Assembly (NCBI RefSeq): GCF_001612825.1
Contig: NZ_BDBE01000030.1
Location: 124,001 to 188,000, forward strand
Length of the DNA: 64,000 nt
Direction of reading: 5' to 3'
Source: Nocardia caishijiensis NBRC 108228
GTDB lineage: Bacteria; Actinomycetota; Actinomycetes; Mycobacteriales; Mycobacteriaceae
The notes beneath the pieces are model-generated. The model worked only from the letters and a program-made list of their open reading frames with translations. It did not search any database and was not told where the DNA came from. The translations under genes and the position numbers were made by a program. Shown one piece after another: positions 10,316 through 18,801 of this stretch. Within the stretch, counting starts at the first letter, position 1, and each line of letters starts with the position of its first letter.

Positions 10316-12036
10316 CGACAAGGATGCGGTCGGCGCAGTCGATTTCCCATTCACCGGCGAATTCGCTCAGCGGCCGACTTTGAGCAAGGTGGTGGCACGC
10401 CAGCGGCGTAACGAGTGGAAGATGACACGCATCACCGGTCGCCGTCACGATCGTGCCTGTGCGGTCCCCGAGATACCACACGCCCGCCTCGTCGGGTGCC
10501 GCGGCGAGCATCGAACCGGGTAAAGCTGCCAAGGTTTCGGCGATCCACGCGGTCGTTTGGCTGCTGGGGTCGCCGACTACAGCATCGGCCAGCTGCATCC
10601 ACCGTCGGCGCGGCTCCGTGGTGCCGACGACTATGTAAGTTCCGCGAGGGGTCTCGTACCCCGAGCGCAACCGCTCCGCAGGGTACCTGATGATGCTCGC
10701 GGTCCGGTTTCTGCCGGACCTCACCACAGCCAGGTAGGAATGCGGGGCGTGTAGCGGTTGACTCGGCATCGGGAGTGCGGACAGTTCGGCCGGTTCCGCA
10801 GGCTCCGGGAACTTCATCGTGCGATACATCAGCGAGCGCAGATTGGCTGGACTGGCATCGGGCTCGGATGTCGTGAAGGTGGTGATGGGAGAATAGCGGT
10901 CCGGATCGTGATCGATGATCACGTCGCGAATCTGAGTGGCGAGGTCGCCGCGAATGTCAATTCTCGGGGCTGTATCGAGTAATTTCGCAATGGGCGATCG
11001 AGGATCTACCGATTCGACGGGCGCGGTGGCGAGAATCAAGGGAATTCCCAACGCTGCCGAATAAAAGGGAACCGAGCCGTGATCGCCGACCACGATATCG
11101 GCGGCTATAATTGCCGTGCGCCAGGCGTCGACATCCTTCGGTATTGTCACACCTGCGCGTCGGGCTGCGGCAGTGTACTCGCCGAATTGCCACGATGAAT
11201 GACCGGCAACGATGTTGGGGTGTGGAGCGAGTAGGATTCTGAACTCGTCGAAAGGTAATTGTTCTGCCAGCCGGAGAAGGAGTCCGGGGGCCGCGCCCAG
11301 CAGGGATTCCGGGCCCCAGGTCGAGGAGACCACCACCAGCTTCTGGCCGGGGGAGAGTCCGAACGCCTGCCGATAGGACGGGCGGAGTGCTCGACTTGCG
11401 CGCATTCGATCGAAGCAGATATCTCCGGCGACAACCGCTCGCGGTTCGGCAGCGGGACATGATGCACGCAGGCGATCTGCTTGTTCGGTATGGGAGAGAA
11501 CGATTGCGGTCGGTACCACGGCGCCGTTGTGTAGAAGCCATTCAGGAGAAAGTCCAAAAGCTCCCTGCTCCCTGCTCCCTGCTCCCTGCTCCCTGCTCCC
11601 TGCTCCCTGCTCCCTGCTCCCTGCTCCCTGCTCCCTGCTCCCTGCTCCCTGCTCCCTGCTCCCTGCTCAGGTATTTATTGTATCCCATTCCATGTGGGAT
11701 TACGATGAGTGGTGATTTCAATGCATGTAGGTTGCCGCCGTAACTCGCGGATATAGCGAGGTCGAATCGGTGTGCGGTGGCTTCGGTCCAAGGAATCGTA
11801 GTGACGCCGCGTGAATCGAGGAATTCGGTGGTGCCGTTGTCGAACGCGGACGATTCGGTGCGCGTAAAGGTGACACGGACTCGGGGGTCTTCAGCGATGA
11901 GTGGCAGGGTGTCGAACAGGCGGGTCGCGGCAGTGACATTGTGTGTGACGGCAAGGACGGATCGCTGTGCCGTATATGTATCCCATTTTGCGCCTCGGCC
12001 GAGCGGTGAGCGAGGGGTGGGATGTCTGGGTGGCAC
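10260..12036 (-). pseudogene. GT-B glycosyltransferase/glycerophosphotransferase-like protein, split by a 7-bp repeat tract (possibly phase-variable)
   Basis: Two frames make one protein. The upstream part (from GTG 12036, or TTG 12075) reads VLAVTHNVTAATRLFDTLP... to VIPHGMGYNK, the N-terminal GT-B half. It runs into the heptad tract at 11561-11668 and stops at 11542. The downstream part, in another frame, leaves the tract as FGLSPEWLLHNGAVVPTAIVLSH and carries the C-terminal half (VVVSSTWGPESLL, APHPN, GDHGSVPFYSAALGIPLI) to 10260. The last resembles the CDP-glycerol glycerophosphotransferase / GT-B acceptor site. With one heptamer fewer the two join into 589 aa. As given, the full protein cannot be made. 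The product probably modifies a cell-surface polymer; this is inferred from fold only. Confidence 0.7.
11561..11668. repeat. Heptanucleotide tandem repeat, 15 copies of ctccctg plus ctc
   Basis: Fifteen exact copies of the 7-bp unit fill 11561-11665, followed by a partial ctc. On the minus strand all three frames of the unit are open and encode the same heptapeptide REQGAGS in rotation. The tract lies inside the glycosyltransferase-like gene. The upstream and downstream frames differ such that 14 copies (or 11, 17) connect them and 15 does not. Slipped-strand gain or loss of one unit would therefore switch the gene. Confidence 0.95.
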
Positions 12037-12072
12037 GCTGAGCGATCGTAGCCAATAGGCAGAGGAATGCCA

Positions 12073-12093
12073 CAATCAGCAATCGGCAATCAG
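12073..12093. repeat. Short heptanucleotide repeat (caatcag, caatcgg, caatcag)
   Basis: Three 7-bp units in tandem, the middle one with one change, lie just upstream of the split glycosyltransferase-like gene. It covers the alternative TTG start at 12075. It is a second 7-bp repeat within 600 bp of the long tract. Confidence 0.75.
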
Positions 12094-12434
12094 CACTTGT
12101 GCATGAGTGCGTCGAGGTCGGGGGCGGCCTCGTGCCCGGTCGGGCCGACTGGGCCGGGTCGTGAGGTGACTCGCGGGCAGCGCCGCAGCCGGGGTGAGAA
12201 GTGCGGCGTCGAGAGGGTGAGGTCCAGCCGTTCCGCTCCAACCACGCCGGTGGATCGGAGCCGTGAAGTCGTCGACGGTGGCGGGTCGGACGGGAGCGGC
12301 CGCCCCGCGCTGTCGTCGCGGATGCCCGTGCCCGACGGTCACTGGGCGCCTGCGTCACACCCGGCCAGGGTGGCCGTGGCGCGCAGGATCGTGTCGTCCT
12401 CGGCGAAGCTGTCGAAGTACCCGACGATCGTCAT
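12090..12434 (-). pseudogene. Decayed N-terminal fragment of a PucR-like helix-turn-helix regulator
   Basis: ATG 12434 starts MTIVGYFDSFAEDDTILRAT, which resembles the N-terminus of actinobacterial PucR-type regulators (a sensor-like segment before the C-terminal HTH). After 31 codons the frame stops. Recognisable pieces (DSAGRPLPSDPPPS, VGAERLDLTLS, PHPLDAALLTP) then alternate between two frames down to about 12090, and the rest of the gene including the HTH is absent. This is a multiply frameshifted remnant. The family assignment rests on my recollection of such N-termini and is tentative. Confidence 0.35.
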
Positions 12435-12605
12435 CGGGTCGCCACGTTCGCTCGATGGTGGTTCCGGCTCACCCGTACGGCACCTCCCGTGGGAGTTCGA
12501 TCGGAGAAGGGACGTGTGAGGATAGCCGCCGAAATGTTCGGCCGCAGGTGAGATGTACGGCGCGACAGCCGACCGGGTTGCGCATCACGGGCAACTAGGG
12601 CACTC

Positions 12606-12630
12606 TTAACGCAAATTCTAATAGCGTTAA
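12606..12630. promoter_or_regulatory. Perfect 7-bp inverted repeat upstream of the 264-aa gene
   Basis: ttaacgc at 12606-12612 and gcgttaa at 12624-12630 flank an AT-rich 11-bp spacer. The element lies about 57 bp upstream of ATG 12688, in the right place for an operator or promoter element. The regulator is not known. Confidence 0.45.
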
Positions 12631-12687
12631 CGTTGCCCGTTCGGGCTGAACACCTCGTATGTCGCCGCCAGGAAGGCAGGACCGTTC

Positions 12688-13482
12688 ATGATCGATCCGA
12701 ACGACATTCGCGCGACCATCGGACAGCGTGTCCTGACGCGGGATCACGTTCTCCAGTGGGAATCGCGACGCGCCGACACCGTGCTCGCGAAGTTCGCCGC
12801 ACGCCTGGGTGCGCTCGGTGCAGGCGAGATCCTCCACGACCTCTCGATCCGCGAATTGCGAGGTGCGCCGCTGGAGGCGCGCCGATCCGCCCTGCTCTCG
12901 CTCAAGACCCAGCTGGGGCATGCGGGCACGTATGCGATGCTCAAGCGCGAACTGGCGATCTCGGAGCGGATCGCGCGGCTCGCGGTCGCCACGAGCCGAG
13001 GTCGGGTCAAGTACTCGGTCACCCATCTGCGGGTGCCGGGACTGTCGGCACAGCGATTCGCCGACTGGTTCGACAATCTGGTCGTGATCGACGACGAGGC
13101 CGAGATGAATTCGGCCTGTCCGGACCACTACCTGCTGCGTGGGTTGCCGGACGGCCGTCAAGAAGTCGTCGAAACCACGGGCGGTTCCCCGGCTGCCACC
13201 CGATTCCTCGTCGACTACCAGCGCACCGACACAGTCAGCGTCCCTGTCGACCCGACCTACCCAGTCCAGATCGCCGGTACGGCTCTGCTCGACGACGGCT
13301 TGGTCATCGGCGGGGTTCGACATCAGTTCCGCGACCGCGACGGCGCGCTCGAAGCACTGTTGACCGCGCAGTTCCCCTCGGCGGTGCCCGCCAGGAACAT
13401 CCATCAGCACCAATGGCATCTGGCGTGCGAGTTCAGCAACTGGATGATCGCATCGGCTCCGTACGCCGCGACCACCCGATGA
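12688..13482 (+). CDS. Hypothetical protein (264 aa)
   Basis: ATG 12688 follows a purine-rich ribosome binding site (ggaaggcagg). The protein is soluble, with a helical N-terminal third (VLQWESRRADTVLAKFAARLG; EILHDLSIRELRGAPLEARRSALLSLKTQLGHAG) and a beta-rich C-terminal part with polar and aromatic residues (YLLRGLPDGRQEVVETTGG; QWHLACEFSNWM). I do not recognise a domain. It reads like a conserved actinobacterial protein, has normal codon use for the region, and stands alone. A perfect inverted repeat upstream suggests regulation. Confidence 0.65.
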   Translation: MIDPNDIRATIGQRVLTRDHVLQWESRRADTVLAKFAARLGALGAGEILHDLSIRELRGAPLEARRSALLSLKTQLGHAGTYAMLKRELAISERIARLAVATSRGRVKYSVTHLRVPGLSAQRFADWFDNLVVIDDEAEMNSACPDHYLLRGLPDGRQEVVETTGGSPAATRFLVDYQRTDTVSVPVDPTYPVQIAGTALLDDGLVIGGVRHQFRDRDGALEALLTAQFPSAVPARNIHQHQWHLACEFSNWMIASAPYAATTR

Positions 13483-13627
13483 ACCTCGACCCGGGTCAGG
13501 CGGCGGCCAGTAGGGCGGTGCCCGCGACGGAAAACGAGCCTGCCGATGCCGAGCCCGATCGCGAGAGTGACGTTCGGTGCGCGGAACTTCAGGCGCACCG
13601 CCGCCACAATCGGAGGGTCGTCACCGG

Positions 13628-14407
13628 TCAGCCGCGAACATGCAGCCCGAAACCGGTGCGGCCCGCGGGTTCGAGTCCTTGCTTCAGGTGCAACGAGGGG
13701 ATTTCGTAGTCACCGAAGTTCTGCCGACGGAACGCGATCGGTTCGGTCGATGTCAGGGTGAGCAGGCGCTGTTCCCATGCCTCAGCGATGTCCGGGTAGT
13801 CCTCGTCGGTGATGCGGTCGGCGCCGTACAGCACGAACGGCGGCAGCGGCTCGATTCCCGGGTAGTAGAGGATGCCGTGGTGGATCGGGAACAGCAGATC
13901 GTCGATGGGGCCGTTGATTCCGCGAGCGGCGTAATGCGACTCGGGGCCGCCGATCGTCACTGACAGCAGAGCTCTTCTGCCCGCGAGGGTGCCTTCGCCG
14001 AAGCGCTCACCGTATCTGGTGTCGCTGTGCTCGCCGACTCCGTAGGCGAAGTGGTAGGTGAACACCCGGTCCACCCAGCCTTTGAGGATCGCGGGCATCG
14101 TGTACCACCACAGCGGGAACTGGAAGATGATCATGTCGGCCCAGAGCAGTTTCTCCTGTTCGGCGCGGACATCCGCGGTGAGCGTTCCGGTGTCGAAGGC
14201 TCGGCCCGAATCCAGGGCCACCTTCAGCGGACGCGACGCATCGGGGCCGTAGTCCGCGGCGTCGACGACCGCCTTCCAGTTCATCGCGTACAGATCGCTC
14301 ACCCGCACCTCGTGCCCCGCTTGCTCGAGCGTCGACACGGCCAGGTCCTTCAGTGAGCTGTTCAGCGACTTCGGCTCCGGATGAGCGTGGACGATCAGCG
14401 TTTTCAT
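13628..14407 (-). CDS. NAD(P)H dehydrogenase (quinone), flavodoxin-like fold
   Basis: 259 aa from ATG 14407. The N-terminus KTLIVHAHPEPKSLNSSL is the FMN/FAD phosphate-binding loop of the NQO1/MdaB/KefF family. QFPLWWYTMPAILKGWVDRVF (~105-125) and LLSVTIGGPESHY (~155) are the family's cofactor and dimer segments. It should reduce quinones or other electrophiles by two electrons with NAD(P)H in the cytoplasm. It diverges from an XRE/MmyB-type regulator at 14546, which very likely controls it; such pairs are common in actinobacteria. There is nothing unusual in length or motifs. Confidence 0.9.
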   Translation of the reverse strand: MKTLIVHAHPEPKSLNSSLKDLAVSTLEQAGHEVRVSDLYAMNWKAVVDAADYGPDASRPLKVALDSGRAFDTGTLTADVRAEQEKLLWADMIIFQFPLWWYTMPAILKGWVDRVFTYHFAYGVGEHSDTRYGERFGEGTLAGRRALLSVTIGGPESHYAARGINGPIDDLLFPIHHGILYYPGIEPLPPFVLYGADRITDEDYPDIAEAWEQRLLTLTSTEPIAFRRQNFGDYEIPSLHLKQGLEPAGRTGFGLHVRG

Positions 14408-14545
14408 GAGAACTCCTTCGGTTCGGATGTCTTCGAGCCTGACCGCCCACGCGCCCGATATTCAGGGGCGCTCGATCCATCGGACGGGAGTTCCTGGTAT
14501 CGGCAGGGCCACCTTCACCGGCCGGGCCGTGGTCATACTGGGAAC

Positions 14546-15391
14546 ATGGACGATCTGGCGGGATTTCTGCGGACTCGGCGTTCCAGGGTCGACCCGGCGG
14601 CCGCCGGTATACCCACCGACGCACGCCGTCGCGTCGAAGGGTTGCGCCGCGAGGAAGTCGCGCACTTGTCCGGGGTCAGCGTCGATTACTACGTGCGTTT
14701 GGAGCAGGGTCGGGCGACGCAACCTTCCGAGCAGGTGCTCGACGCGCTCGCTCGTGTGCTCGGGCTCGACGAGACCGAACGCGGGCACCTCTACCGACTG
14801 GCCCGGCAGCGTCGCCGCCGCGCCAAGGCGCCGAACGGGCGGATCCGGCCGGAGCTGGCGCGGGTTCTCGATCTCGTGGTCGGCGCACCCGCGCTGATCA
14901 TGGACCATCGCCTGGACGTGCTGGCCGGGAACCGCCTGGCCGGACTCCTCTACGGGCGGTCGCTACCGGGCCTGAACACCGCCCGCCACATCTTCCTCGA
15001 GGAAACCGAGCGTGGCCTGTACGCGGACTGGGAGAAATGCACCCTCGACGTGGTGGGGCATCTGCGGCTGGCTGCCGGTAAGTATCCCGACGACCCCCGA
15101 CTGGCCTCGCTCATCGGCGAACTGGCGATGGGCAGCGAGCGCTTCCGTCGGTTGTGGGCCCGCGCGGACGTCTGCGCCCGCACCCACGGACGCAAGGCAT
15201 ACCAGCACCCGATGGTCGGACTGTTGGAACTACATCAGGAGAACTTCGCACTGCCGGACGGATCAGGTATGGAATTGGTGGTGCTCTCCGCCGCCCCGGG
15301 CAGTCCTGCCGAGGACGGGCTGCGCCTGCTGGCGGGCTTGGGTGCGGACAGTGGGGCGGAGCACTCCGTGAATTCGCGGGTCCGCGAGTGA
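14546..15391 (+). CDS. Helix-turn-helix transcriptional regulator, XRE family with MmyB-like ligand domain
   Basis: 281 aa from ATG 14546. The N-terminal HTH is typical: LAGFLRTRRSRV, GLRREEVAHLSGVSVDYYVRLEQG (~30-53), PSEQVLDALARVLGLDETE. A C-terminal MmyB-like domain (about 100-270, GAPALIMDHRLDVLAGNRLAGLLYG) probably binds a fatty acid or similar ligand. It is divergent from the quinone reductase at 14407 and is the likely regulator of that gene and itself, through the 138-bp region between them. A MmyB regulator next to an oxidoreductase is a recurrent actinobacterial arrangement. Confidence 0.88.
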   Translation: MDDLAGFLRTRRSRVDPAAAGIPTDARRRVEGLRREEVAHLSGVSVDYYVRLEQGRATQPSEQVLDALARVLGLDETERGHLYRLARQRRRRAKAPNGRIRPELARVLDLVVGAPALIMDHRLDVLAGNRLAGLLYGRSLPGLNTARHIFLEETERGLYADWEKCTLDVVGHLRLAAGKYPDDPRLASLIGELAMGSERFRRLWARADVCARTHGRKAYQHPMVGLLELHQENFALPDGSGMELVVLSAAPGSPAEDGLRLLAGLGADSGAEHSVNSRVRE

Positions 15392-15674
15392 TCGCGTTGC
15401 CGCACCGGCGACCGTGCTACGGAAGTGTTTGACGCACAGGCTGATCCACAGCCCGATCGGGTTCGGACGTGGTGACGATACGGGAGCTGCAACGGCGGAA
15501 GCGGCGGGCTTCGCGGCCGTGTACCAACCGTTCGACGGCGACTGGTTCCGGTTCGAGAACGCGGCCGACTACTCCGACTGAGCGGTGGACCCGCCACCAG
15601 GTGATCTGTGGCTGGACCCCGAGTCCAGTCTTCCGGTCGGGCGATCGAGGCCGGATGTGGTTAGAGTCGGTGCC
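15392..15674. other. Intergenic region with a short protein-like fragment
   Basis: No complete gene. On the plus strand 15490-15581 reads ...AAVYQPFDGDWFRFENAADY and a stop, which looks like the end of a small protein. The piece before it (EVFDAQADPQPDR, about 15420-15460) is in a different frame. It may be the remnant of a small gene with one frameshift. Evidence is weak. Confidence 0.25.
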
Positions 15675-15980
15675 GTGTCTGTGAATGTCGGTGTCTTCGT
15701 GGAGATCTCCGGGTTGCGCGACGATCGGGAACAAGCAGGGATGACCACCCTGTTGACCGAGGTCGTGCGCGCGGAGCGGTTGGACGACGAGGTGTTCGTG
15801 AGTATGCGCGGTGTGGGGGACGACCTCGCTGTACGCGCCGATTCCGGCGACCACAAGGTGATCTTCGCGGGATTCTTCCGGTGGCAGGAGGATTTCGAGC
15901 AGCGAGTGACGGCACGCGCGACGCGGCTGGTGCCGCACGCGCGGGTGCGCTTCGGGTGGGAGTACGAAGATGAGTTCTGA
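15675..15980 (+). CDS. Hypothetical protein (101 aa)
   Basis: GTG 15675 starts a 101-aa acidic protein with an alpha/beta look (VGVFVEISGLRDDREQAG; LTEVVRAERLDDEVFVSMRG). The stop overlaps the start of the next gene by 11 bp, so the two are translated together. I do not recognise the family. Two small, overlapping, acidic genes of unknown function could be a toxin-immunity or accessory pair, but no toxin motif is visible. Confidence 0.6.
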   Translation: MSVNVGVFVEISGLRDDREQAGMTTLLTEVVRAERLDDEVFVSMRGVGDDLAVRADSGDHKVIFAGFFRWQEDFEQRVTARATRLVPHARVRFGWEYEDEF

Positions 15981-16356
15981 TCCACGCGTCGACGGCTCGT
16001 GGACGGATCGGCTACCCGATCCTGCGCCCGTGGTGCATCGAGATCTCCAGGTGCGGGTCGGAGGATGGGATCTGACGACGCTCACCCGTGAGCACCTCGC
16101 GTACTGGGTTGGCTGCATCCCGCTGCAGTTCGGCAACACCTTCATCGTGGTGTCGCGCCGGGACCAGCCGACGTTCATCCAGGCCTACCGCAACGGGCCG
16201 GACGACTACGACCTCGAGATATCCGACGCGCCATCGAAGACCAGGTCCACCGTCGTGCGCGACGAGGCGGAACTCGTCGCAATTCTCTGGGCCTGGCTCG
16301 AAGGGGACCGTGCCGCAGTCGACGCCCTGGATTGGGAGCCTTCCGTTCACCACTGA
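15970..16356 (+). CDS. Hypothetical protein (128 aa)
   Basis: ATG 15970 lies inside the last codons of the preceding gene. The 128-aa protein is acidic and beta-rich (LAYWVGCIPLQFGNTFIVVSRRDQP; YDLEISDAPSKTRSTVVRDEAELVAILWAWLEGD). The late pattern of a strand, a DE pair and a Trp-rich helix recalls small immunity-type proteins, but I cannot name a family. It is probably functionally linked to the gene it overlaps. Confidence 0.6.
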   Translation: MSSDPRVDGSWTDRLPDPAPVVHRDLQVRVGGWDLTTLTREHLAYWVGCIPLQFGNTFIVVSRRDQPTFIQAYRNGPDDYDLEISDAPSKTRSTVVRDEAELVAILWAWLEGDRAAVDALDWEPSVHH

Positions 16357-16549
16357 TGGCCGGACGCGCCTTCGGTGGTCTGGGTGGCGCTCGCCACCGG
16401 CGACGATCGCGCGGTGCCGACATCGGATCGGTCGATGGCCACTGATCGTGGCTCCACGGTGTTCGACGGCATTGTGCGTGTCGCCGCGAAGAAGGGCCTG
16501 CGCGCGCCGCGCCGCATTGAAACCGCGCAGCCCGCGAAACCTGACGGAA

Positions 16550-17155
16550 TCAGGCCCGCGCGGAGCCCGGCAGGTGCGGATCCATCCAGCGCAACATCCG
16601 ATCGACCGAATCCGCGCAATCGCCGCGCGCGCCCGCGTCGGCCCACTCGATCAGCGCGGCGAAGGTGGCGGACTGGTAGGCGGTCGCGAGGGCCTGGCAG
16701 ATGGCATCGGGGGAGTCGGGCAGCCGGTCGGCGAGGTAGGCGGCCAGCGTATCGATCCACGGTTGGTAGATGCGGGGCGCGGTCGCGGCCAGTTCGGGTT
16801 CCGACGAGATCAGCCGCAGCCAGGCGGGCGCGAGCTCCTGGACCTGCCGGTCGCGCGACACCGACCCGACGATCGCGGTCCGCACGACCACCGCGGGCGC
16901 CTCGTCGGCGGCCGCGCGAGCCAGCGCGTCGCGGAGCCGTTCGGTCGCGGGCGCGACACCGATCCAGGCGATCTCGGAGCGGGAGGAGAAGTGCCGCAAC
17001 AGGGTTCGGGTGCTGACCCCGGTGGCCTCGGCCAGCTCGCTCCAGCCGGTGGCGGCGAAACCGCGCTCTGTCCACAGCTGTAACGCGCCGACGGACACTG
17101 CGCGGGTATCGAGCACCGAGGGTCGGCCCGGGCGGCGGGGAGTCGGCTCGGTCAC
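16550..17155 (-). CDS. TetR/AcrR family transcriptional regulator
   Basis: 201 aa from GTG 17155. An upstream TTG at 17167 would add four residues but lies inside the inverted repeat, so the GTG is preferred. The HTH is [52 protein letters not shown]. The ligand domain is of the MftR-C type seen with similar HTHs. It is divergent from an SDR at 17226 with a perfect operator-like palindrome (17163-17178) between them, so it probably represses that gene and itself. The ligand is unknown. Confidence 0.88.
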   Translation of the reverse strand: MTEPTPRRPGRPSVLDTRAVSVGALQLWTERGFAATGWSELAEATGVSTRTLLRHFSSRSEIAWIGVAPATERLRDALARAAADEAPAVVVRTAIVGSVSRDRQVQELAPAWLRLISSEPELAATAPRIYQPWIDTLAAYLADRLPDSPDAICQALATAYQSATFAALIEWADAGARGDCADSVDRMLRWMDPHLPGSARA

Positions 17156-17162
17156 CCCGAAA

Positions 17163-17178
17163 GCCAAACAGTTTTGGC
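17163..17178. promoter_or_regulatory. TetR operator between the regulator and the SDR gene
   Basis: A perfect inverted repeat, gccaaa at 17163-17168 and tttggc at 17173-17178 with a cagt spacer, sits 8 bp upstream of the regulator's GTG and about 48 bp upstream of the SDR start. The position fits autoregulation and control of the divergent gene. Confidence 0.6.
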
Positions 17179-17225
17179 GAAGTGTGTCAATATCGGTGGG
17201 CCGTCACCGAAACAGGAGAAACAGT

Positions 17226-17987
17226 ATGGATTTCGTCAACTCGTCCGCGATCGTCACCGGCGGCGCGTCGGGCCTCGGCTTGGCGACCGTGCAGGAACTG
17301 CACGCCAAGGGTGCCAAGGTCGTCATCGTCGACCTCCCCTCGTCCAACGGCGCCGCTGTCGCCAAGGAACTGGGCGAGGGCGCGGCTTTCGCGGCCGCGG
17401 ATGTGACCGATGAGTCGGCGGTGGTCGCGGCTCTCGATGTCGCCGAATCGTTGGCACCGCTGCGGATCGCCGTGAACTGCGCTGGTATCGGCAATGCCAT
17501 CAAGACGGTCGGCAAGAAGGGTGCGTTCCCGCTCGCCGATTTCACCAAGGTGATCAACGTGAACCTCGTCGGTACCTTCAACGTGATCCGGTTGGCCGCC
17601 GAACGCATGTCGGCGACCGAACCGGTCGGCGAGGAACGCGGCGTCATCATCAACACCGCCTCGGTCGCCGCCTACGACGGTCAGATCGGGCAGGCCGCGT
17701 ACTCGGCGTCCAAGGGTGGCATCGTCGGCCTGACCCTGCCCGTCGCGCGCGACCTGGCGAGCTTCAAGATCCGCGTCGTCACGATCGCGCCCGGCCTGTT
17801 CCGCACGCCGCTGTTCGAGACCTTGCCCGAGGAGGCGCTGCAATCTCTCGGTGCCCAGGTGCCGCACCCCTCCCGGCTCGGTCAGCCCACGGAGTTCGCC
17901 GCCTTGGCCCGCCACATCGTGGAGAACCCGATGCTCAACGGTGAGACCATCCGCCTCGACGGTGCCATCCGGATGGCACCGCGCTGA
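17226..17987 (+). CDS. SDR family oxidoreductase, 3-hydroxyacyl-CoA dehydrogenase type-2-like
   Basis: 253 aa from ATG 17226, after a strong ribosome binding site (aggag). It has [11 protein letters not shown] (~10-20), a D at the end of beta2 (VIVDLP, NAD preference), NCAGIG (~90), [13 protein letters not shown] with the catalytic Ser (~145), and YSASKGG (~157). The C-terminal [19 protein letters not shown] segment is characteristic of the HSD17B10 / 3-hydroxy-2-methylbutyryl-CoA dehydrogenase type. It would oxidise (S)-3-hydroxyacyl-CoA in fatty acid or isoleucine breakdown. It is divergent from, and probably controlled by, the TetR gene at 17155. Confidence 0.87.
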   Translation: MDFVNSSAIVTGGASGLGLATVQELHAKGAKVVIVDLPSSNGAAVAKELGEGAAFAAADVTDESAVVAALDVAESLAPLRIAVNCAGIGNAIKTVGKKGAFPLADFTKVINVNLVGTFNVIRLAAERMSATEPVGEERGVIINTASVAAYDGQIGQAAYSASKGGIVGLTLPVARDLASFKIRVVTIAPGLFRTPLFETLPEEALQSLGAQVPHPSRLGQPTEFAALARHIVENPMLNGETIRLDGAIRMAPR

Positions 17988-18088
17988 GTCGGACCCTGCC
18001 GTGCGATGTCCGGGCCGAGGGCTGTCGTGCCCGGATGTCGTGGCGGAGGTGATGTTCGGCGCCTCGTCATCTGTCCGTTATCACAACG

Positions 18089-18116
18089 TTGCTCACTCGA
18101 AGCCGGTTGCTATGGT
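18089..18116 (+). promoter_or_regulatory. Candidate sigma-70-type promoter for the 33-aa ORF
   Basis: ttgctc at 18089-18094 and tatggt at 18111-18116 are 16 bp apart, matching SigA-like -35 and -10 boxes. The predicted start near 18123 leaves a short leader before ATG 18154, which has an aaggaag Shine-Dalgarno. Confidence 0.5.
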
Positions 18117-18153
18117 GAACGCGCAAGAGTGTTCGTTCGGATGAAGGAAGACA

Positions 18154-18255
18154 ATGGGAAGCACTGTCCTCGACGTCATCGCGTTGGTGACGAACCGCGC
18201 TGCGGAGTTCTGGAACTGGATGGCGACCGGATCGTCGGGGTTCCCGCCGCTGTGA
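18154..18255 (+). CDS. Small ORF, 33-aa amphipathic peptide
   Basis: ATG 18154 has a strong ribosome binding site (gaaggaag, 18143-18150) and a plausible promoter at 18089-18116. The peptide begins MGSTVLDVIALVTN, continues with a Trp-rich stretch (EFWNWM) and ends GFPPL; TGA is at 18253-18255. The first ~24 residues form a plausible amphipathic or membrane-surface helix. I do not recognise it. It lies alone between an SDR and an NTF2-like gene. A small membrane peptide is possible, and chance cannot be excluded. Confidence 0.5.
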   Translation: MGSTVLDVIALVTNRAAEFWNWMATGSSGFPPL

Positions 18256-18402
18256 CCGGCTGACACCGAGTTTGTGCGCGAAACCTCCGAGTGCCCACGG
18301 GTTTTCGGGGGTTTCGTCGTTTCCGGGGCGGTGCCGGGTTCCGGTTCGTGTCGTACCCCGGCGCTACCGTTGGCACACGGACCCGAGTCGAGGAGGGTGA
18401 CG

Positions 18403-18774
18403 ATGACCGACAGTATCGAGGGCGCCAGGGAACGGGCCGAGCGCCCGGAGGATCTGAGCAGGCTGGTGGTCGAACGGTTGAACGCGGGCGATGTGGACGG
18501 CCTGGTCGAACTGTACGAGACCGAAGCGGTGCTCGCATTGCCCGACGGTGTGGTCGCGACCGGCATCGAGGAGATCAGGGCGGCCTACGCCCGCCTCGTC
18601 GCCGACCGTCCCGTGTTCCAGCCGGGCCCGCAGGCACCGGCGTTACGCGCGGGCGACCTCGCGCTCACCTCGTCCCGTCTGCCCGGCGGTACCGGTGCGA
18701 CCGTCGAGGTGGCCCGTCGACAACCCGACGGCACGTGGCGCTGGATCCTCGATCAACCGAACGTGCTCGGATGA
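18403..18774 (+). CDS. NTF2-like / SnoaL-like domain protein
   Basis: 123 aa from ATG 18403 with a gagg ribosome binding site. The sequence VVERLNAGDVDGLVELYETEAVLALPDG...GIEEIRAAYARLVA is the standard N-terminal half of SnoaL/DUF4440 proteins. The C-terminal strands end in GTWRWILDQPN. These cone-shaped proteins are small isomerases, ligand binders or immunity-like partners; no catalytic residues can be assigned. It stands alone, convergent with the lipoprotein gene. Confidence 0.8.
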   Translation: MTDSIEGARERAERPEDLSRLVVERLNAGDVDGLVELYETEAVLALPDGVVATGIEEIRAAYARLVADRPVFQPGPQAPALRAGDLALTSSRLPGGTGATVEVARRQPDGTWRWILDQPNVLG

Positions 18775-18801
18775 GCGTGGCGCCCAACGGTTTCCGGCGT
18801 G

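Noticed and set aside
11561..11668. Reading the 7-bp tract as a CRISPR array or transposon end
   Set aside because: Uniform 7-bp units without spacers are a simple tandem repeat.
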